64,000 nt of DNA from Archivesica marissinica (GCA_014843695.1 CM026397.1:40652428-40716427); one strand, 5' to 3'; shown: positions 34,568-45,596, counted from the first letter of the stretch. Translations and numbers: made by a program. The notes: generated by a model from the sequence alone, not told the origin.

Positions 34568-35629
34568 CTGTAGCTTTTGTTTCGGAGATTTCTGTGTAAG
34601 GCCATATCCGGAGAAAGACTATTGGACGAAAGGCGGTTGGCTGTAAGTCCTTTCGTCATGTTGCGTGCCAGCTTTTGAGCAAAGTAACGTTTCTCAATGT
34701 CAGTTTGAATTTCAAATTTGGACGAAGACGTTGCCCACAGCTCAGCATGATTTGTTTCTTGCTGTGGTGATGGCCTATTGTCGGAGAATATGCTTGATGA
34801 ACTGCTGTAGCAAGTCTCATTGTGGCGTTCATTTTTCCGGCGAACATCACTTGATCGAACTATCGGTGATGATTCAACGGAATCATACGAAGTACATGAT
34901 TCCCGCGAAAAGCGAGAGTCGAGTAATACACGGGAATCACGTGAACATCCAGAATCTAACGACTGCCGTGATTCGCTGGATATTTGTAATTGACGTGAAA
35001 GGCGTTGATCCCGTACTGGTATATGACTATCGTCACTTTGAATTGTGTTGTATCTATTAGTGTTATGCATAATACCATGTATGCCATTTGAGCTTGAAAC
35101 AGAAGGCACATCTTCATTTTGATTTCTTGCGATTTCGATGGTTGGCATCCGTTCATTTGACCGTTTTTCACGTAAATGTATCTGATGCTTGCCATTATTT
35201 GATTTAACAATATTATTTCTAATCGGGTTTGTTTTCCAATCAAAACTCGGTTTTCTTTCACGTCTACAAGTTGGTTCAGAATGTCCGTCTAAACGTCCGC
35301 CAACTTGTGAGCGGTTTGGGTCCATACATGTACCTTCGAACGATGTTGCTTGGCGTAATTCAGCACTATGTTTATATATATCCGCACTTTCATCATGTAC
35401 ACTCCGGTTGTCTTTAAGGCTACAGCTTGTAGTTGCTCCATGTGCACTTCTGTCGTTACACTCTGGCGATCTATCACTGTGAGTAAAACGGTCCTGATCT
35501 GTTGATTGGTAAAAGTCCGTGGAACTGTTGTCACGTGCAATGACGTCACTACCGGATATGTCAGTTTTTTTCTCATTATCAGTACAACCGTCTCTGCTGC
35601 TCCAATCAGAATTACTTCCGCTTCGTAGT
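34568..35629 (-). CDS. Rim: RIM long Ser/Arg/Asp-rich linker exon
   Basis: The acceptor is TTTCTGTTGAAG above 35629 and the donor is CTACAG|GTTTTT at 34568. The 1062-bp exon is open over 353 codons. It begins RLRSGSNSDWSSRDGCTDN and ends SPDMALHRNLRNKSY plus two bases. It is hydrophilic, rich in Ser, Arg and Asp (DSRFSRESCTSYDSVESS), and has no membrane segment or fold, as expected for the disordered RIM linker between zinc finger and PDZ. The donor is weak, but phase 2 matches the exon at 31991. This is the longest non-repetitive frame in the window. Confidence 0.85.
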
Positions 35630-35843
35630 CTTCAACAGAAAATATACAAGTATTAATTATTCAACACTAAGTAACTGATATTTTTAGACAAATAAATTGA
35701 TCAGAAAATTACATTTGGACTAATTTATTTATATGAAAATGGGTAATATTTGCTCGTACATCTGGATCTATACTTTTTGCAACTTATTTAGAGATTTGTA
35801 GTGTTGAAAGGAAAGTCACACATGTTTCTGAGAAACTCAGATG

Positions 35844-35844
35844 T

Positions 35845-35882
<38 letters not shown>

Positions 35883-35898
35883 ATCATCATCATCAACT
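35844..35898. repeat. CAA and CAT microsatellite
   Basis: A run of about 12 CAA triplets is followed by ATCATCATC in the intron between exons 36259-36381 and 34568-35629. Confidence 0.9.
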
Positions 35899-36032
35899 AA
35901 TAGTATGCTTTTTGCAATCCTATGATGTTTTATTGTATTACCTAAATTTATTTCTAACCAGGAGTATGATGCGCTGACGCAATACATAATGTAATAGGTA
36001 ATACATACATATATATAAGATATGACTGAATT

Positions 36033-36160
36033 CATTGACTGCGGACAATCTTTCATGTTTTTCAGTATACTTGTACATTGACTGCGGACAATCTTTCATG
36101 TTTTTCAGTATACTTGTACATTGACTGCGGACAATCTTTCATGTTTTTCAGTACATTCAA
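36033..36160. repeat. 43-bp repeat, 3 copies
   Basis: CATTGACTGCGGACAATCTT with TTTTTCAGTATACTTGTA recurs at 36033, 36076 and 36119. Each copy has an acceptor-like TTTTTCAG on the plus strand, antisense to RIM. Confidence 0.92.
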
Positions 36161-36258
36161 GAATGCATTCGTAAATTGATCCCTATACCGGATCATGTAC
36201 TGCACACTGTTTGCCTATCTCACCTCACATCGGGTGGGTGATATATCAAGCAATGTAC

Positions 36259-36381
36259 CTTCTTCTAGATCGTTTGCTTTGTCTCTGTATACGACACATT
36301 TGACGTTCCTTTTGGAATTGTTCTGTGTCCATTTCGTCTTCAACTTCTTCCACCTCAGATTGAGATGTACGACGCTGTGTG
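36259..36381 (-). CDS. Rim: RIM linker exon, acidic then basic
   Basis: The acceptor is GTTTTCAG above 36381 and the donor is AGAAG|GTACAT at 36259. The 123-bp exon completes Cys, then reads TQRRTSQSEVEEVEDEMDTE and QFQKERQMCRIQRQSKRSRR. Phase 2 at both ends agrees with neighbours. The acidic-to-basic charged helix is typical of RIM linkers. The plus-strand frame here is a shadow. Confidence 0.85.
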
Positions 36382-36585
36382 CTGAAAACATAGCGTGTAC
36401 TACAACATATTTAAATCACCTAATTGCGTTTACTCAGACTGTCTGGAACACAGATAAATTCTCAGAACTAGTAAGATAATAATCAATGCAACTATACGTA
36501 CACGTATCGTCAAGTAGAATGGATATGATGGAAGCCTTAGCCTTAGCCTTAGTTTTATTTGTTGTTGTTTAAAGTCGCACTTCTT

Positions 36586-36818
36586 TGAAGTCGTGATAGC
36601 GCAGTGGTAGCGTGTTCGCATCAGGTGCGAAAGGTCCGGAGTTCGAGCCCCGCTGGAGCCGTTACGAGTGTGCCCTTAGGCAAGGCATTTAATGGGACGT
36701 TGTCTCTACTCTCTCCCTCGTGGCGACGGATTCCATCAGGAATGGGGTCTCGAGAGTGATAAATATAAGTTATAAGAACTTGTTTCGCAATCGAGCTAAA
36801 ATAAATGTGTATAAACTA
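36586..36818 (+). repeat. SINE-M full-length copy
   Basis: Head AAGTCGTGATAGCGCAGTGG (A box), GGAGTTCGAGCCCCGC (B box), body CCCTTAGGCAAGGCATTTAA and CTCGTGGCGACGGATTCC, tail AGAGTGATAAATATAAG then AATAAATG. The tail is shared with SINE-V. Confidence 0.85.
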
Positions 36819-36825
36819 AAGTGGC

Positions 36826-37050
36826 ACCAACAGCGTAGGCTATACGGCAACTGTCCAGCTGGTGAAGGAAGAGTGCCCATCCGAGCAGCATTGTAGGCAC
36901 AAACGGATAGCAGGGTAGAACCACCGACCAAGCCCAAGCCAGCTGGAAAGCTTCTTCATATGAAATAATTCATTCGACAACCCGAGTGGGATTCGAACAT
37001 AGGGGCAAGTCAACGACTTTAACCACTCGGCCACGGAAGCCCCTTCCTCT
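36826..37050 (-). repeat. Single SINE with Leu-like head
   Basis: The minus strand has CTTCCGTGGCCGAGTGGTTA (A box) and TGTTCGAATCCCACTCGGG (B box). The body (AAGCTTTCCAGCTGGCTTGG, GCCTACAATGCTGCTCGG) has no other copy here. The head is related to SINE-L. Confidence 0.7.
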
Positions 37051-37185
37051 CTTAGTCATTCGGGTATACCTAAATGTATGCTTCCAGACATGCTATCTAC
37101 AATTGAGCGCACTTGTCAATCCATTCACGAACCACACTGAGCTGGACCACACATAATATACTGACACCATAACACAACTGTGCAC

Positions 37186-37262
37186 TTTTATAGTGTGCGT
37201 TACTTTTATAGTGTGCGTTACTTTTATAGTGTGCGTTACTTTTATAGTGTGCGTTACTTTTC
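37186..37262. repeat. 18-bp array, 4 copies
   Basis: TTTTATAGTGTGCGTTAC recurs four times between the single SINE and a SINE-T. Confidence 0.92.
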
Positions 37263-37334
37263 CATTGCAAGTTTTAGAATTATGGATATTATTATCATGA
37301 GAGAAGACAATAATCATTCGTACATTGTCTGTGT

Positions 37335-37624
37335 GTGTTTTACGTTTATTTATCGTCGCTACAGGTTGCCCATATGAGCGACGCCCCCTGAAGAGATTAG
37401 TCATTTTAGATTGTTGATGGATAGTGCAATGATACAGACAGAGAACCATTCCAGAGTCTCCGTTGGTTCTTTTACGTGTACGGTGTACAGTACCGACACG
37501 AGACCTCGGTTTAAAGTCCCATCTGAAAGACTGTTAATTTTATTATTGTCAGACGGGGGATCGAACCTGCGATCACTGGATTACCAGTCCAGCGTGTTAC
37601 CACTGGACTACAGATCCGTCTGTG
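37335..37624 (-). repeat. SINE-T full-length copy
   Basis: It contains the tail, body and the complete Thr-like head with TAGTCCAGTGGTAACACG and GGTTCGATCCC. It lies in the intron between exons 37835-37959 and 36259-36381. Confidence 0.87.
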
Positions 37625-37834
37625 TCATACATTGCACTAATTTACCCCATATTTAAAGCGCGTAGACATATATACATACATATTTGCCTCTATTATTTTC
37701 TAAAAGGATATCAAGTTTACCTCTAAGGCAAGTGCACAGTTTCATTTTGGGGCCAGTATAGCAACTACCGGATATGGCAAGTGCTGCATGCAGACATCGA
37801 GCCAATGGTGAGTTCCTTTCATAGGTTTACTAAC

Positions 37835-37959
37835 CATAATTTTGTCGATCTTCTTCCAATTTTGATGCTAGAAGAGGCGTGATTTTCATCAGATGAGACG
37901 TCCGGTTCCGGTTTATCTATGCTGTCGTCTGCAGTTGGGTCTGTCGTTTGAAGGTGCGT
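37835..37959 (-). CDS. Rim: RIM linker exon, acidic
   Basis: The acceptor is ATATTACAG above 37959 and the donor is TTATG|GTTAGT at 37835. The 125-bp exon reads THLQTTDPTADDSIDKPEPD then SSDENHASSSIKIGRRSTKL, with two bases left that join the exon at 36381 as Cys. It is hydrophilic linker with no domain. The two other frames contain stops. Confidence 0.82.
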
Positions 37960-38141
37960 CTGTAATATTCACACCATTTATATTAAGACATTTCAAAGTT
38001 GTTAGTTTGAAACACGAAGCATGTGCATACGTGTATAGCCTGTGGCATTTATTATTATGTATTGTATCTTGTTTCAATTGTAATATTCTTGGAATTACCA
38101 TATAGCATGCACTATTTGTAACTATATCCAGCAATATTTAC

Positions 38142-38306
38142 ATCGCTATTGCCTTTCTTTCGTTCTTCGATGAACCGATAGCCTTGTGTGTTTGTATCTA
38201 GCTTAGTATCTGGCCTCCATTGTAGTCGGCCTGGTTCGTGTACTGTAATCGAAATAGCAACAGCTTGACGATGTGTATTTAACTTAATAGGTCGGTGAAG
38301 AATATT
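38142..38306 (-). CDS. Rim: RIM candidate linker exon
   Basis: The donor AGCGAT|GTAAAT at 38142 joins the next exon in phase 0. The frame reads AVAISITVHEPGRLQWRPDT and QGYRFIEERKKGNSD. The 5' boundary is uncertain. An acceptor at 38307 (GTCCGAAAG) gives exactly 55 codons in phase 0. Alternatives at 38341-38345 give phase 1. The GRLQWRPD..YRFIEE pattern loosely resembles the segment before RIM PDZ but is separated from it here by several exons. Confidence 0.6.
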
Positions 38307-38697
38307 CTTTCGGACAATGAGGGATGAATCACCACATGCTCCTTCTACATATATAGTGGCATAGTTATACATAGAATCATGTTTGAAATAAATATCGATA
38401 GTTGGTCATAAAAAGGTTTGCCGAAGATAACGTACAGAATGACATTGGTTCAATAACAGAAGAATTTCAAAATAATTGTGGCTTAAAACATTACAAGTCC
38501 ACTGAATATTACCTGTCCTATTAATTATTTATTTTAACTAAAATATGGAATGAAGTGCACAATGAATAAAGAAACATAGCTATGATGTTGTACACGATCT
38601 GGAGGATACATCCTCGTGATTTTGCTGTCTTTCTGGAGCGATTATATTGAGGTATCAGGCTATCAGCCTCATCATCCATATCGCTAAGAGCGCTTAC

Positions 38698-38741
38698 CGA
38701 GTCTTGAAAGGGATCATCATCACCCTTCACCAATCGTTCTT
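38698..38741 (-). CDS. Rim: RIM candidate small linker exon
   Basis: The acceptor is ATTGAATCAG above 38741 and the donor is ACTCG|GTAAGC at 38698. It encodes ERLVKGDDDPFQDS. The frame continues past the donor as VSALSDMDDEADSLIPQYNR and reads like protein, so a longer alternative exon is possible, but no good donor follows. Phase 1 entry matches the candidate at 42717. Confidence 0.45.
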
Positions 38742-39050
38742 CTGATTCAATGTTATTTAATTTCTTGGTGATTGGTTCACCAGAGCGTGCTTAGAATTAC
38801 CAGCATTGAGAGACAGAGAGCTTTGCATGTGAAGTTCTTGGAATAGTTGACTGAGATGTTTATAAACAGTGAGACTAAACGTTCTGTGTGAATTTGACCT
38901 GAAGAACTTCATGCTCAACTGTCCAAGTCTAGCAGTTGCGGGACTTGGCTGAACGAGGCTCATTTCAACCCAAAAAGGAATGTGGGCATCGGCATATGTC
39001 GACTTTATGTGAGTGACCATTCCAAGAACACAGGTGACGTCATATTAATT

Positions 39051-40030
39051 TAAGCGATGTGTATTCCACAATGAGTGAGACTGATGTCATCAATTGACAG
39101 CAGCGATGTGTATTCCACAATGAGTGAGACTCGTCATCAATTGACAGCAGCGATGTGTATTCCACAATGAGTGAGACTGATGTCGTCATCAATTGACAGC
39201 AGCGATGTGTATTCCACATTAATGTGGACTGACGATAAGACCCGGCAGAGGCGATGTGTATTCCACATTAATGTGGACTGACGATAAGACCCGGCAGAGG
39301 CGATGTGTATTGCACATTAATGTGGACTGACGATAAGACCCGACAGAGGCGATGCATACTGCACATTAATGTGGGCTGACGATAAGACCCGGCAGAGGCG
39401 ATGTGTATTGCACATTAATGTGTACTGACGATAAGACCCGGCAGAGGCGATGTGTATTGCACATTAATGTGGACTGACGATAAGACCCGGCAGAGGCGAT
39501 GCATACTGCACATTAATGTGGACTGACGATAAGACCCGGCAGAGGCGATGCATACTGCACATTAATGTGGACTGACGATAAGACCCGGCAGAGGCGATGC
39601 ATACTGCACATTGAATGAGGTAGATGCTAACACCTGACCGAAGCCCATATACGTCCGCAATACTTGGTAATGATGCTAACACCTGACCGAAGCCCATATA
39701 CGTCCGCAATACTTGGTAATGCTGCTAACACCTGACCGAAGCCCATATACGTCCGCAATACTTGGTAATGATGCTAACACCTGACCGAAGCCCATATACG
39801 TCCGCAATACTTGGTAATGTTGCTAACACCTGACCGAAGCCCTTATACGTCCGCAATACTTGGTAATGCTGCTAACACCTGACCGAAGCCCATATACGTC
39901 CGCAATACTTGGTAATGATGCTAACACCTGACCGAAGCCCATATAAGTCCGCAATACTTGGTAATGATGCTAACACCTGACCGAAGCCCATATACGTCCG
40001 CAATACTTGGTAATGATGCTAACAATTGAC
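39051..40030. repeat. Composite 49-bp satellite, three monomer types
   Basis: Type A (GATGTGTATTCCACAATGAG, about 3 copies), type B (CACATTAATGTGGACTGACG with GATAAGACCCGGCAGAG, about 8) and type C (GCTAACACCTGACCGAAGCC with CGCAATACTTGGTAAT, about 8) follow one another with the same 49-base spacing (39202/39251; 39623/39672). A partial type A-like unit closes the array. Confidence 0.93.
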
Positions 40031-40116
40031 TGGAGCGATGTCTACTCCACAATAAATGAAGGGCCATAACTATTGTTGCTAGAACTTGTGACCAGACCCA
40101 CTTAAGTTGTCATGAG

Positions 40117-40379
40117 TCTTTTAATTTTATTTATCGTCGCTACTGGTTGCCCATATGAGCGACGACTCATCCTGAAGAGATTAGTCATTTTAGATATTTG
40201 GAGGATAGTGCAATGATACAGACAGAAACCCATTACAGAGTATCCTCTGGTTCTTTTACGTGCACGGTGTAAAGCACTGACACGAGACCTCGGTTTAAAG
40301 TCCCATCTGAAAGACTATTAATTTTATTAGGGTCAGACGGTGGATCGAACCTGCGATCGCTGGATTACCAGTCCAGCGA
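40117..40379 (-). repeat. SINE-T copy, head truncated
   Basis: The tail, body and B box are present. The sequence diverges after CCAGTCCAGCGAG, inside the anticodon arm. Confidence 0.82.
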
Positions 40380-40675
40380 GAGTTGTCATGTTTTGTATTT
40401 ACATGTATATGTAAAACGAATGAAGTAATAAAATATGATTAAACTAAACAGAAACGGTGTATGCTGAAATAACTATATTATTATAACATGTCACAATATA
40501 ACATAATTTATAAATCTTTAAGACGAATAATGAAGGACCTCAACTCAATATTTAGGGAGAAGAACTATATACGTTTTCTTTCGTTCTAATCCCGTCCAGT
40601 CGATTGCTGTTAATTTATATATAAAATGTTAATTCTATTATGTACATGTACAATACTGAAATAAATAATGTTTAG

Positions 40676-40895
40676 TTTAAACTTTATTTATTTTACAACG
40701 ATTGCGAGGCAAGTTCTAGCAACTTATATTAATCACTCTCGTTGGCGCGGATGAAAGCGTAAATGTGGCTATTCGTGTGGGAGGAAACCGGTGTACCCGG
40801 AGAAAACACACCTGCCCGATCTGGCGACCACCATACCATCTCACATATTTATATGTCCGAGGATCGAACCCGGGTTGCATTGGTGAGAAACTAAT
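40676..40895 (-). repeat. SINE-V copy
   Basis: TTTATTTATTTTACAACG tail, TGTACCCGGAGAAAACACAC core and GATCGAACCCGGGTTGCA B box in reverse orientation. Confidence 0.85.
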
Positions 40896-40947
40896 ATGGA
40901 ACATTATAATAACTGCTCGAAGGGCCTTCAATTCAGGCCTCAACTAT

Positions 40948-41477
40948 TGACAAGACTGGTAGGCCTTCCTCAGCATAGCCGTACTTACTGTAACCAGTAT
41001 TAACTTACTGTTCTAATCTGTTGGTAGGCCTTCCTCAGCATAGCTGTGCTTACTGTAACCAGTATTAACTTACTGTTCTAATCTGTTGGTAGGCCTTCCT
41101 TAGCATATGTATACTTACTGTAACCAGTATTAACTTACTGTTCTAATCTGTTGGTAGGCCTTCCTCAGCATAGATATACTTACTGTAACCAGTATTAACT
41201 TACTGTTCTAATCTGTTGGTAGGCCTTCCTTAGCATATGTATACTTACTGTAACCAGTATTAACTTACTGTTCTAATCTGTTGGTAGGCCTTCCTCAGCA
41301 TAGATATACTTACTGTAACCAGTATTAACTTACTGTTCTAATCTGTTGGTAGGCCTTCCTTAGCATATGTATACTTACTGTAACCAGTATTAACTTACTG
41401 TTCTAATCTGTTGGTAGGCCTTCCTCAGCATAGATATACTTACTGTAACCAGTATTAACTTACTGTTCTAATCTGTC
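40948..41477. repeat. 65-bp array, about 8 copies, dimeric order
   Basis: TTACTGTTCTAATCTGTTGG and TACTTACTGTAACCAGTATT recur every 65 bases. Two variants (CTCAGCATAGATATAC and CTTAGCATATGTATAC) alternate, giving a 130-base higher-order unit. Confidence 0.94.
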
Positions 41478-41479
41478 AT

Positions 41480-42716
41480 ATAGAATCCATCAAGACACAA
41501 TCTAGTATTCCGATTTATATTGAATAATGACTATCCATATCACTTACTAAGTAAATTCCGATAAATGCTGAAGGATATTTTGATATAAAACAGACCTGTA
41601 GATACAGTTGCTCTGTGTTCCTAGTAGGCCATGCTTCTACTGATGATTGGTGATTATTTAAAAGCCCTCGCTCGCGAAATTGCTTTGAAAATAAATTAAC
41701 TCTTTAGAGAGAAAACTATCGACTTAATAATTCAAGCATGCTTACAACAATCAGATTGAGGATGAGAGAAAAGATGTTCCAAATTACGAAGACTGAATAA
41801 AAAAAACAGCACACCAAGCTCTTTCTTGGAAATCATACAAATGCGCAAAAACACCAACATTCCGGAATCATGCTTTATCCATTGAAATTAAAACAAACTC
41901 TAATCTGCTGACGTATTTTCTACAATCATTCTCGCGTTCATCGAAGATCAGTTCTGATTGGTTCAGCTGACAGTAGCACTCAGAATCAACCAATCAGATT
42001 ATTTGAGCTTGAGTTTGAGATCTGAGAAACGTTTTATAACTACGGGGCCTAGTGTTCCAGGATTGATATGACCACGCTCGTTGACACTAAGTCATGGTCC
42101 AATCATCCAATGCTAATACATTCCCGTTGTCCCACACTGTGACACTGCGCTATTGTTCAAACATCTAGTTCAGTAGATGTACAAATGTCAGGACTGGAAA
42201 GGAATCTATTATTTCCACAAGATAAATACGGGATATACCAACTTCCATCAATACGTATACTAAATCACATTGCAATAAGTCAGCAATTATGTATAATGTG
42301 GAACTACAAGTAACACATGTCCACAGTGAGATATCCCACTTTCCAATGTCACAAGGCCAGAAGTGATATAATATTAAAATGAACTTGCGCCAGCTGTGAG
42401 ATATTCCATTAACCTCCAGTTTGATTGTGACTCCATGTGAACAGGTAGATATTCCACCATCCAATACCACATGTAAGTTGTAAGACAATCCAATTTCTAG
42501 TGTCACAAATCTGCAAAACCGACCGCGATAGGTCCGTACACAACTTCGCGACGTCACGATATGTTTATTCATCTTGACCACCTGCGTAAAAGCCACAATG
42601 GTGCCGCTGAAACCCCTGTTAAAATACGGTAGGCAGTCATATGTAATCGCCACATTCACCCCAAAACTGTAAGAAATCGATTGCGCCAGGTTGGTCTTCG
42701 AGCGCGTCGTCTTTAC
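41480..42716. other. Intronic; one unexplained 188-codon minus frame
   Basis: No repeat is recognised. A minus frame covers 42165-42731 (188 codons) and is Cys- and hydrophobic-rich, with no homology to RIM or other family I know. About one frame this long could occur by chance in a window this size. Left unassigned. Confidence 0.4.
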
Positions 42717-42867
42717 GTTGGTCTGCCTCATACTCGCGTAAGACGCGGGCGTCGTATGACTTGGTTAGCGGCACATGCTCCAATGACTTGGTTAGCGGTA
42801 CATGCTCCAAGACGATTTCCAATGAGCTAATGGAGACGGCTCTTTCACAAATGAGTTCCGGTTCTAT
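42717..42867 (-). CDS. Rim: RIM candidate linker exon after zinc finger
   Basis: The donor CAAC|GTAAAG at 42717 gives phase 1, matching 38741. An acceptor at 42868 (ACAACGAAG) gives phase 0, matching the exon at 43904. The frame has IEPELICERAVSISSLEIVL and YDARVLREYEADQ. A 27-base duplication (EHVPLTKSL repeated) lies within it. The region is CpG-rich compared with its surroundings. An alternative acceptor at 42932 would add SSSPPRSVRRRYIHVW. No homology. Confidence 0.38.
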
Positions 42868-42962
42868 CTTCGTTGTCCACACGTGTATATACCGACGCCG
42901 TACGGAACGTGGCGGCGACGACGATACCGTTCTTGATCGAGATGGATAGGCATGTGGTGGTT

Positions 42963-43115
42963 AGCTTAAACTTTATTTATTTTACAACGATTGCGAAACA
43001 AGTTTTAACAACTTATATTAATCACTCTCGCTGGCGCGGATGAAAACGTGAATGTGGTCATTCGTGTCAGGGGAAACCGGAGTACCCGGAGAAAACCCAC
43101 CTGTCCGATCGGGGT
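42963..43115 (-). repeat. SINE-V fragment
   Basis: Tail to core only (ATTTATTTTACAACGATTGC, GAGTACCCGGAGAAAACC). The head is lost. Confidence 0.82.
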
Positions 43116-43379
43116 GGTTCGGTTATGGTCTGGGTAGATTAACCCAAATAAAAACATTGGGTGTCAAATGTTAAGTTAGTACTTACCAAGCTTGGTTTTA
43201 GAAATGTGTAGTTAGCTCAAGGTGTTGAACATAATGATTTCTTTCGTGATCTATGGTGGATATATATTAATAATAGACTTTATTGCACAATCTACGGATC
43301 GTTAATTTAAATTTTAGTAAATATTTAGCTGTTATCACTTTTCGTAAATACAGTATTGCGTTATCACGTTTATGAGTTT

Positions 43380-43700
43380 TTATGAGTGTCATCTCGTAGC
43401 TCCGCTGATGCATCTGGACGATGGAGACAACTAGTACGTTTTCCTGTACAGGAACGAGTATGTCCGTTTTGTTTTATAACGTTTTGGAAGATGAATATCA
43501 TTTTGTACTTGAATGTATTATGTCAAAAGATTTTCGTGTACGATGTATAAAGAAATAATATTGGGATCATCCTAGTAATCTGAAGCTTGTTGCATTAATG
43601 GAAACTGAAAGAGTTTCCTACATAAGGAACCTAAGCATATTTACACACAAAGCATTCAGTCAAAACTTCAAAAGGCAACGTAGGAGGTGCCATTATATAG
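43380..43700 (+). pseudogene. LINE reverse-transcriptase C-terminal relic
   Basis: YNVLEDEYHFVLECIMSKDF, then after a stop YWDHPSNLKLVALMETE and YIRNLSIFTHKAF. This is the zinc-knuckle-like C-terminal pattern (CN..EDE.HF...C) of many LINE ORF2s. One in-frame stop and one frameshift show it is dead. It is antisense to RIM. Confidence 0.65.
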
Positions 43701-43903
43701 ATATATCATTGTTAAAATTCTTGTAAGATTCTCGACGTAATCAAAAGCTCACCACAGATGGGATCAGGGGGAAGACAATGTGTCCACCATAATTTTTCCA
43801 ACTCAAGAGTGAAGAAGAAATCAATGATGGCAAAGGTTGTACAGGACTACATTATCATGCCACGTACAGTACACACAGTATCCAGTATCCATACGAAACT
43901 TAC

Positions 43904-44059
43904 ATCATCTTCTGAATCGATTTCTGAGGCGCTCAACTTCGTCTTGAACTTTCCGGAAGTTCCCGCCGGCACAGCGTTACCATGGTACCAAATACCCGTC
44001 TTAGCAACAACATCACGCTTCATGTGACACATGTTGCAGCGCCATTTTCCCTTGACAAT
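43904..44059 (-). CDS. Rim: RIM zinc finger C-terminal part and SGAWF-like motif
   Basis: The acceptor is CTTTTTATCAG above 44059 and the donor is GATGAT|GTAAGT at 43904. The 156-bp exon (52 codons, phase 0-0) reads IVKGKWRCNMCHMKRDVVAK then TGIWYHGNAVPAGTSGK. WRCNMC supplies the last cysteine pair of the FYVE-type finger (MWVCNLC in vertebrate RIM). TGIWYHG corresponds to the Rab3-binding SGAWFF motif. Confidence 0.93.
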
Positions 44060-44237
44060 CTGATAAAAAGTATGCGAGGGATCATCTCATATTGGTATCA
44101 TCCGACAGCAAATTAAAGTAACCATTGATTTAATGATAGGAGTAACCATTGATTTAATGATAGCAGAATGTGGCATTGAGGTCATTGCAATTTCCAAATT
44201 GGTCACTCATTGTTTTTTGTTTCATATCACTGTATTT

Positions 44238-44398
44238 ACAAGCTTCAACAACTTATATTAATCACATTCCTTGGCGTATATGTGGTCATTCGTGTGGGAT
44301 GAAACAGGATTACCCGGAGAAAACCCACATGTCCGATCTGGCGACCACTGGTGCCATCTCACTTACTTCCCGGTCCGAGTATCGAACCAGGTGTAAAA
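44238..44398 (-). repeat. SINE-V copy, both ends damaged
   Basis: TTCAACAACTTATATTAATC, GATTACCCGGAGAAAACCC and a B box around GAGTATCGAACCAGG. Confidence 0.78.
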
Positions 44399-44494
44399 AG
44401 CCCATGTACATGATACAAGTTTATATTTATCTTTGATGGTAAGTTTTATATGCTTAAATCGTAAGACGTTATTCTGTATTCCGTATATTGTATT

Positions 44495-44625
44495 ACGGGC
44501 CGTTGTCTAATGTTGTTAAAACGTGTGGCCCAAACCATTTGTATTTTCATGCATGTATTGTATCTGTACATGTATGACATTATTTACTATTGATTTGCAA
44601 TAAAATAATTATGGCTAAATAAAAC
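44495..44625 (+). repeat. Dispersed repeat R2 3' end
   Basis: GGCCGTTGTCTAATGTTGTT, CCCAAACCATTTGTATTTTC and TTTACTATTGATTTGCAATA recur at 48118-48235 and inverted at 62375-62500. It looks like the 3' UTR of a LINE or DNA element. Confidence 0.65.
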
Positions 44626-44811
44626 ATCTAAGCTATCTCAGATCTAATGAAAATGAATTTGCACAAAAAGGAAACGCAAAGGGTTCTATGGGCATCGTAA
44701 AACAATGACACCGAATTTAACCATTGGTATGGCAATATCACCCAAACTTCATCACTCAGAGCTTAAATCTAGCTGATACCGCGAAATAAAGACTAAAGAG
44801 AACGATTTATT

Positions 44812-45022
44812 TGTATGTTCCTTTAATGTCAAACCCCTCGCGGGGACTTAGACATGTTTTCCTGGGCAGGCTTAGCCGACCTAAGCGATTAACCAGTACT
44901 AAGCAATGTGTGTGAGGTGCCTTGCTCAATGACACTACATACGTGGCCTGACCGAGTATCGAACCCGGGAGCGTTCGATTCCAAATCCGACGCTCTACAC
45001 CTGGGCCACGGACGCCACGTGT
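44812..45022 (-). repeat. Single SINE, Pro-like tRNA head
   Basis: On the minus strand: GCGTCCGTGGCCCAGGTGTA, an anticodon arm with GGATTTGGAATCG, B box GGGTTCGATACTCGG, body GAGCAAGGCACCTCACACAC. No second copy was seen. The tRNA type is a guess. Confidence 0.65.
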
Positions 45023-45194
45023 TATGCTGTTTCACTATTTGTCGTATTAGGGCGTTGTAATGTTGTATATAATAGAACCGAGAAGAAATGTTGCCTTTTG
45101 ATTACAAAACGTAACTAATACACCGTATTTATGCAAATTAGTCATATCACATAGCCTGGGAACTGGTGAGATACATTTTATATAAATATATTTT

Positions 45195-45287
45195 AACACC
45201 AATACTATTAATTGGGCCGTATTGGGTTTCTGATCATATTAACAAATGTAATTTTGCCAGAAGTTAAAAAGTGAAAAATCGACAGAC
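45195..45287 (+). repeat. Dispersed repeat R3, copy 1
   Basis: TACTATTAATTGGGCC, TTTCTGATCATATTAAC and AGAAGTTAAAAAGTGA recur in reverse orientation at 63085-63345. The two copies face each other across about 18 kb. Confidence 0.6.
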
Positions 45288-45465
45288 TGACACCCAGGCT
45301 ACATATCATCCGGCAGTGACACCCAGGCTACATATCACCCGGCAGTGACACCCATGCTACATATCACACGGCAGTGACACACATGCTACATATCACCCGG
45401 CAGTGACACCCAGGCTACATATCACCCGGCAGTGACACCCAGGCTACATATCACCCGGCAGTGCA
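45288..45465. repeat. 29-bp array, 6 copies
   Basis: ACACCCAGGCTACATATCAC with CCGGCAGTG repeats six times. It extends directly out of the R3 repeat, whose inverse copy has only a single GCCTGGGTGCCAG. Confidence 0.9.
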
Positions 45466-45596
45466 ATTTACATAAATTATGTTGCCAACCCTTTTTTCTT
45501 TACTTTGTCATGATTATGGATGTATGCAATGTAAAATAGCAAATATAATATGATTAAAGAAAAATAATTATATCACAGAGCATACGACCACACTAC

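Noticed and set aside
34665..35060. A 131-codon plus-strand protein
   Set aside because: It lies wholly opposite the long RIM exon 34568-35629 and is its shadow.
42165..42731. A 188-residue gene
   Set aside because: There is no homology, no clear splice or start context, and a frame of this length is near chance expectation for the window. Kept only as a finding.
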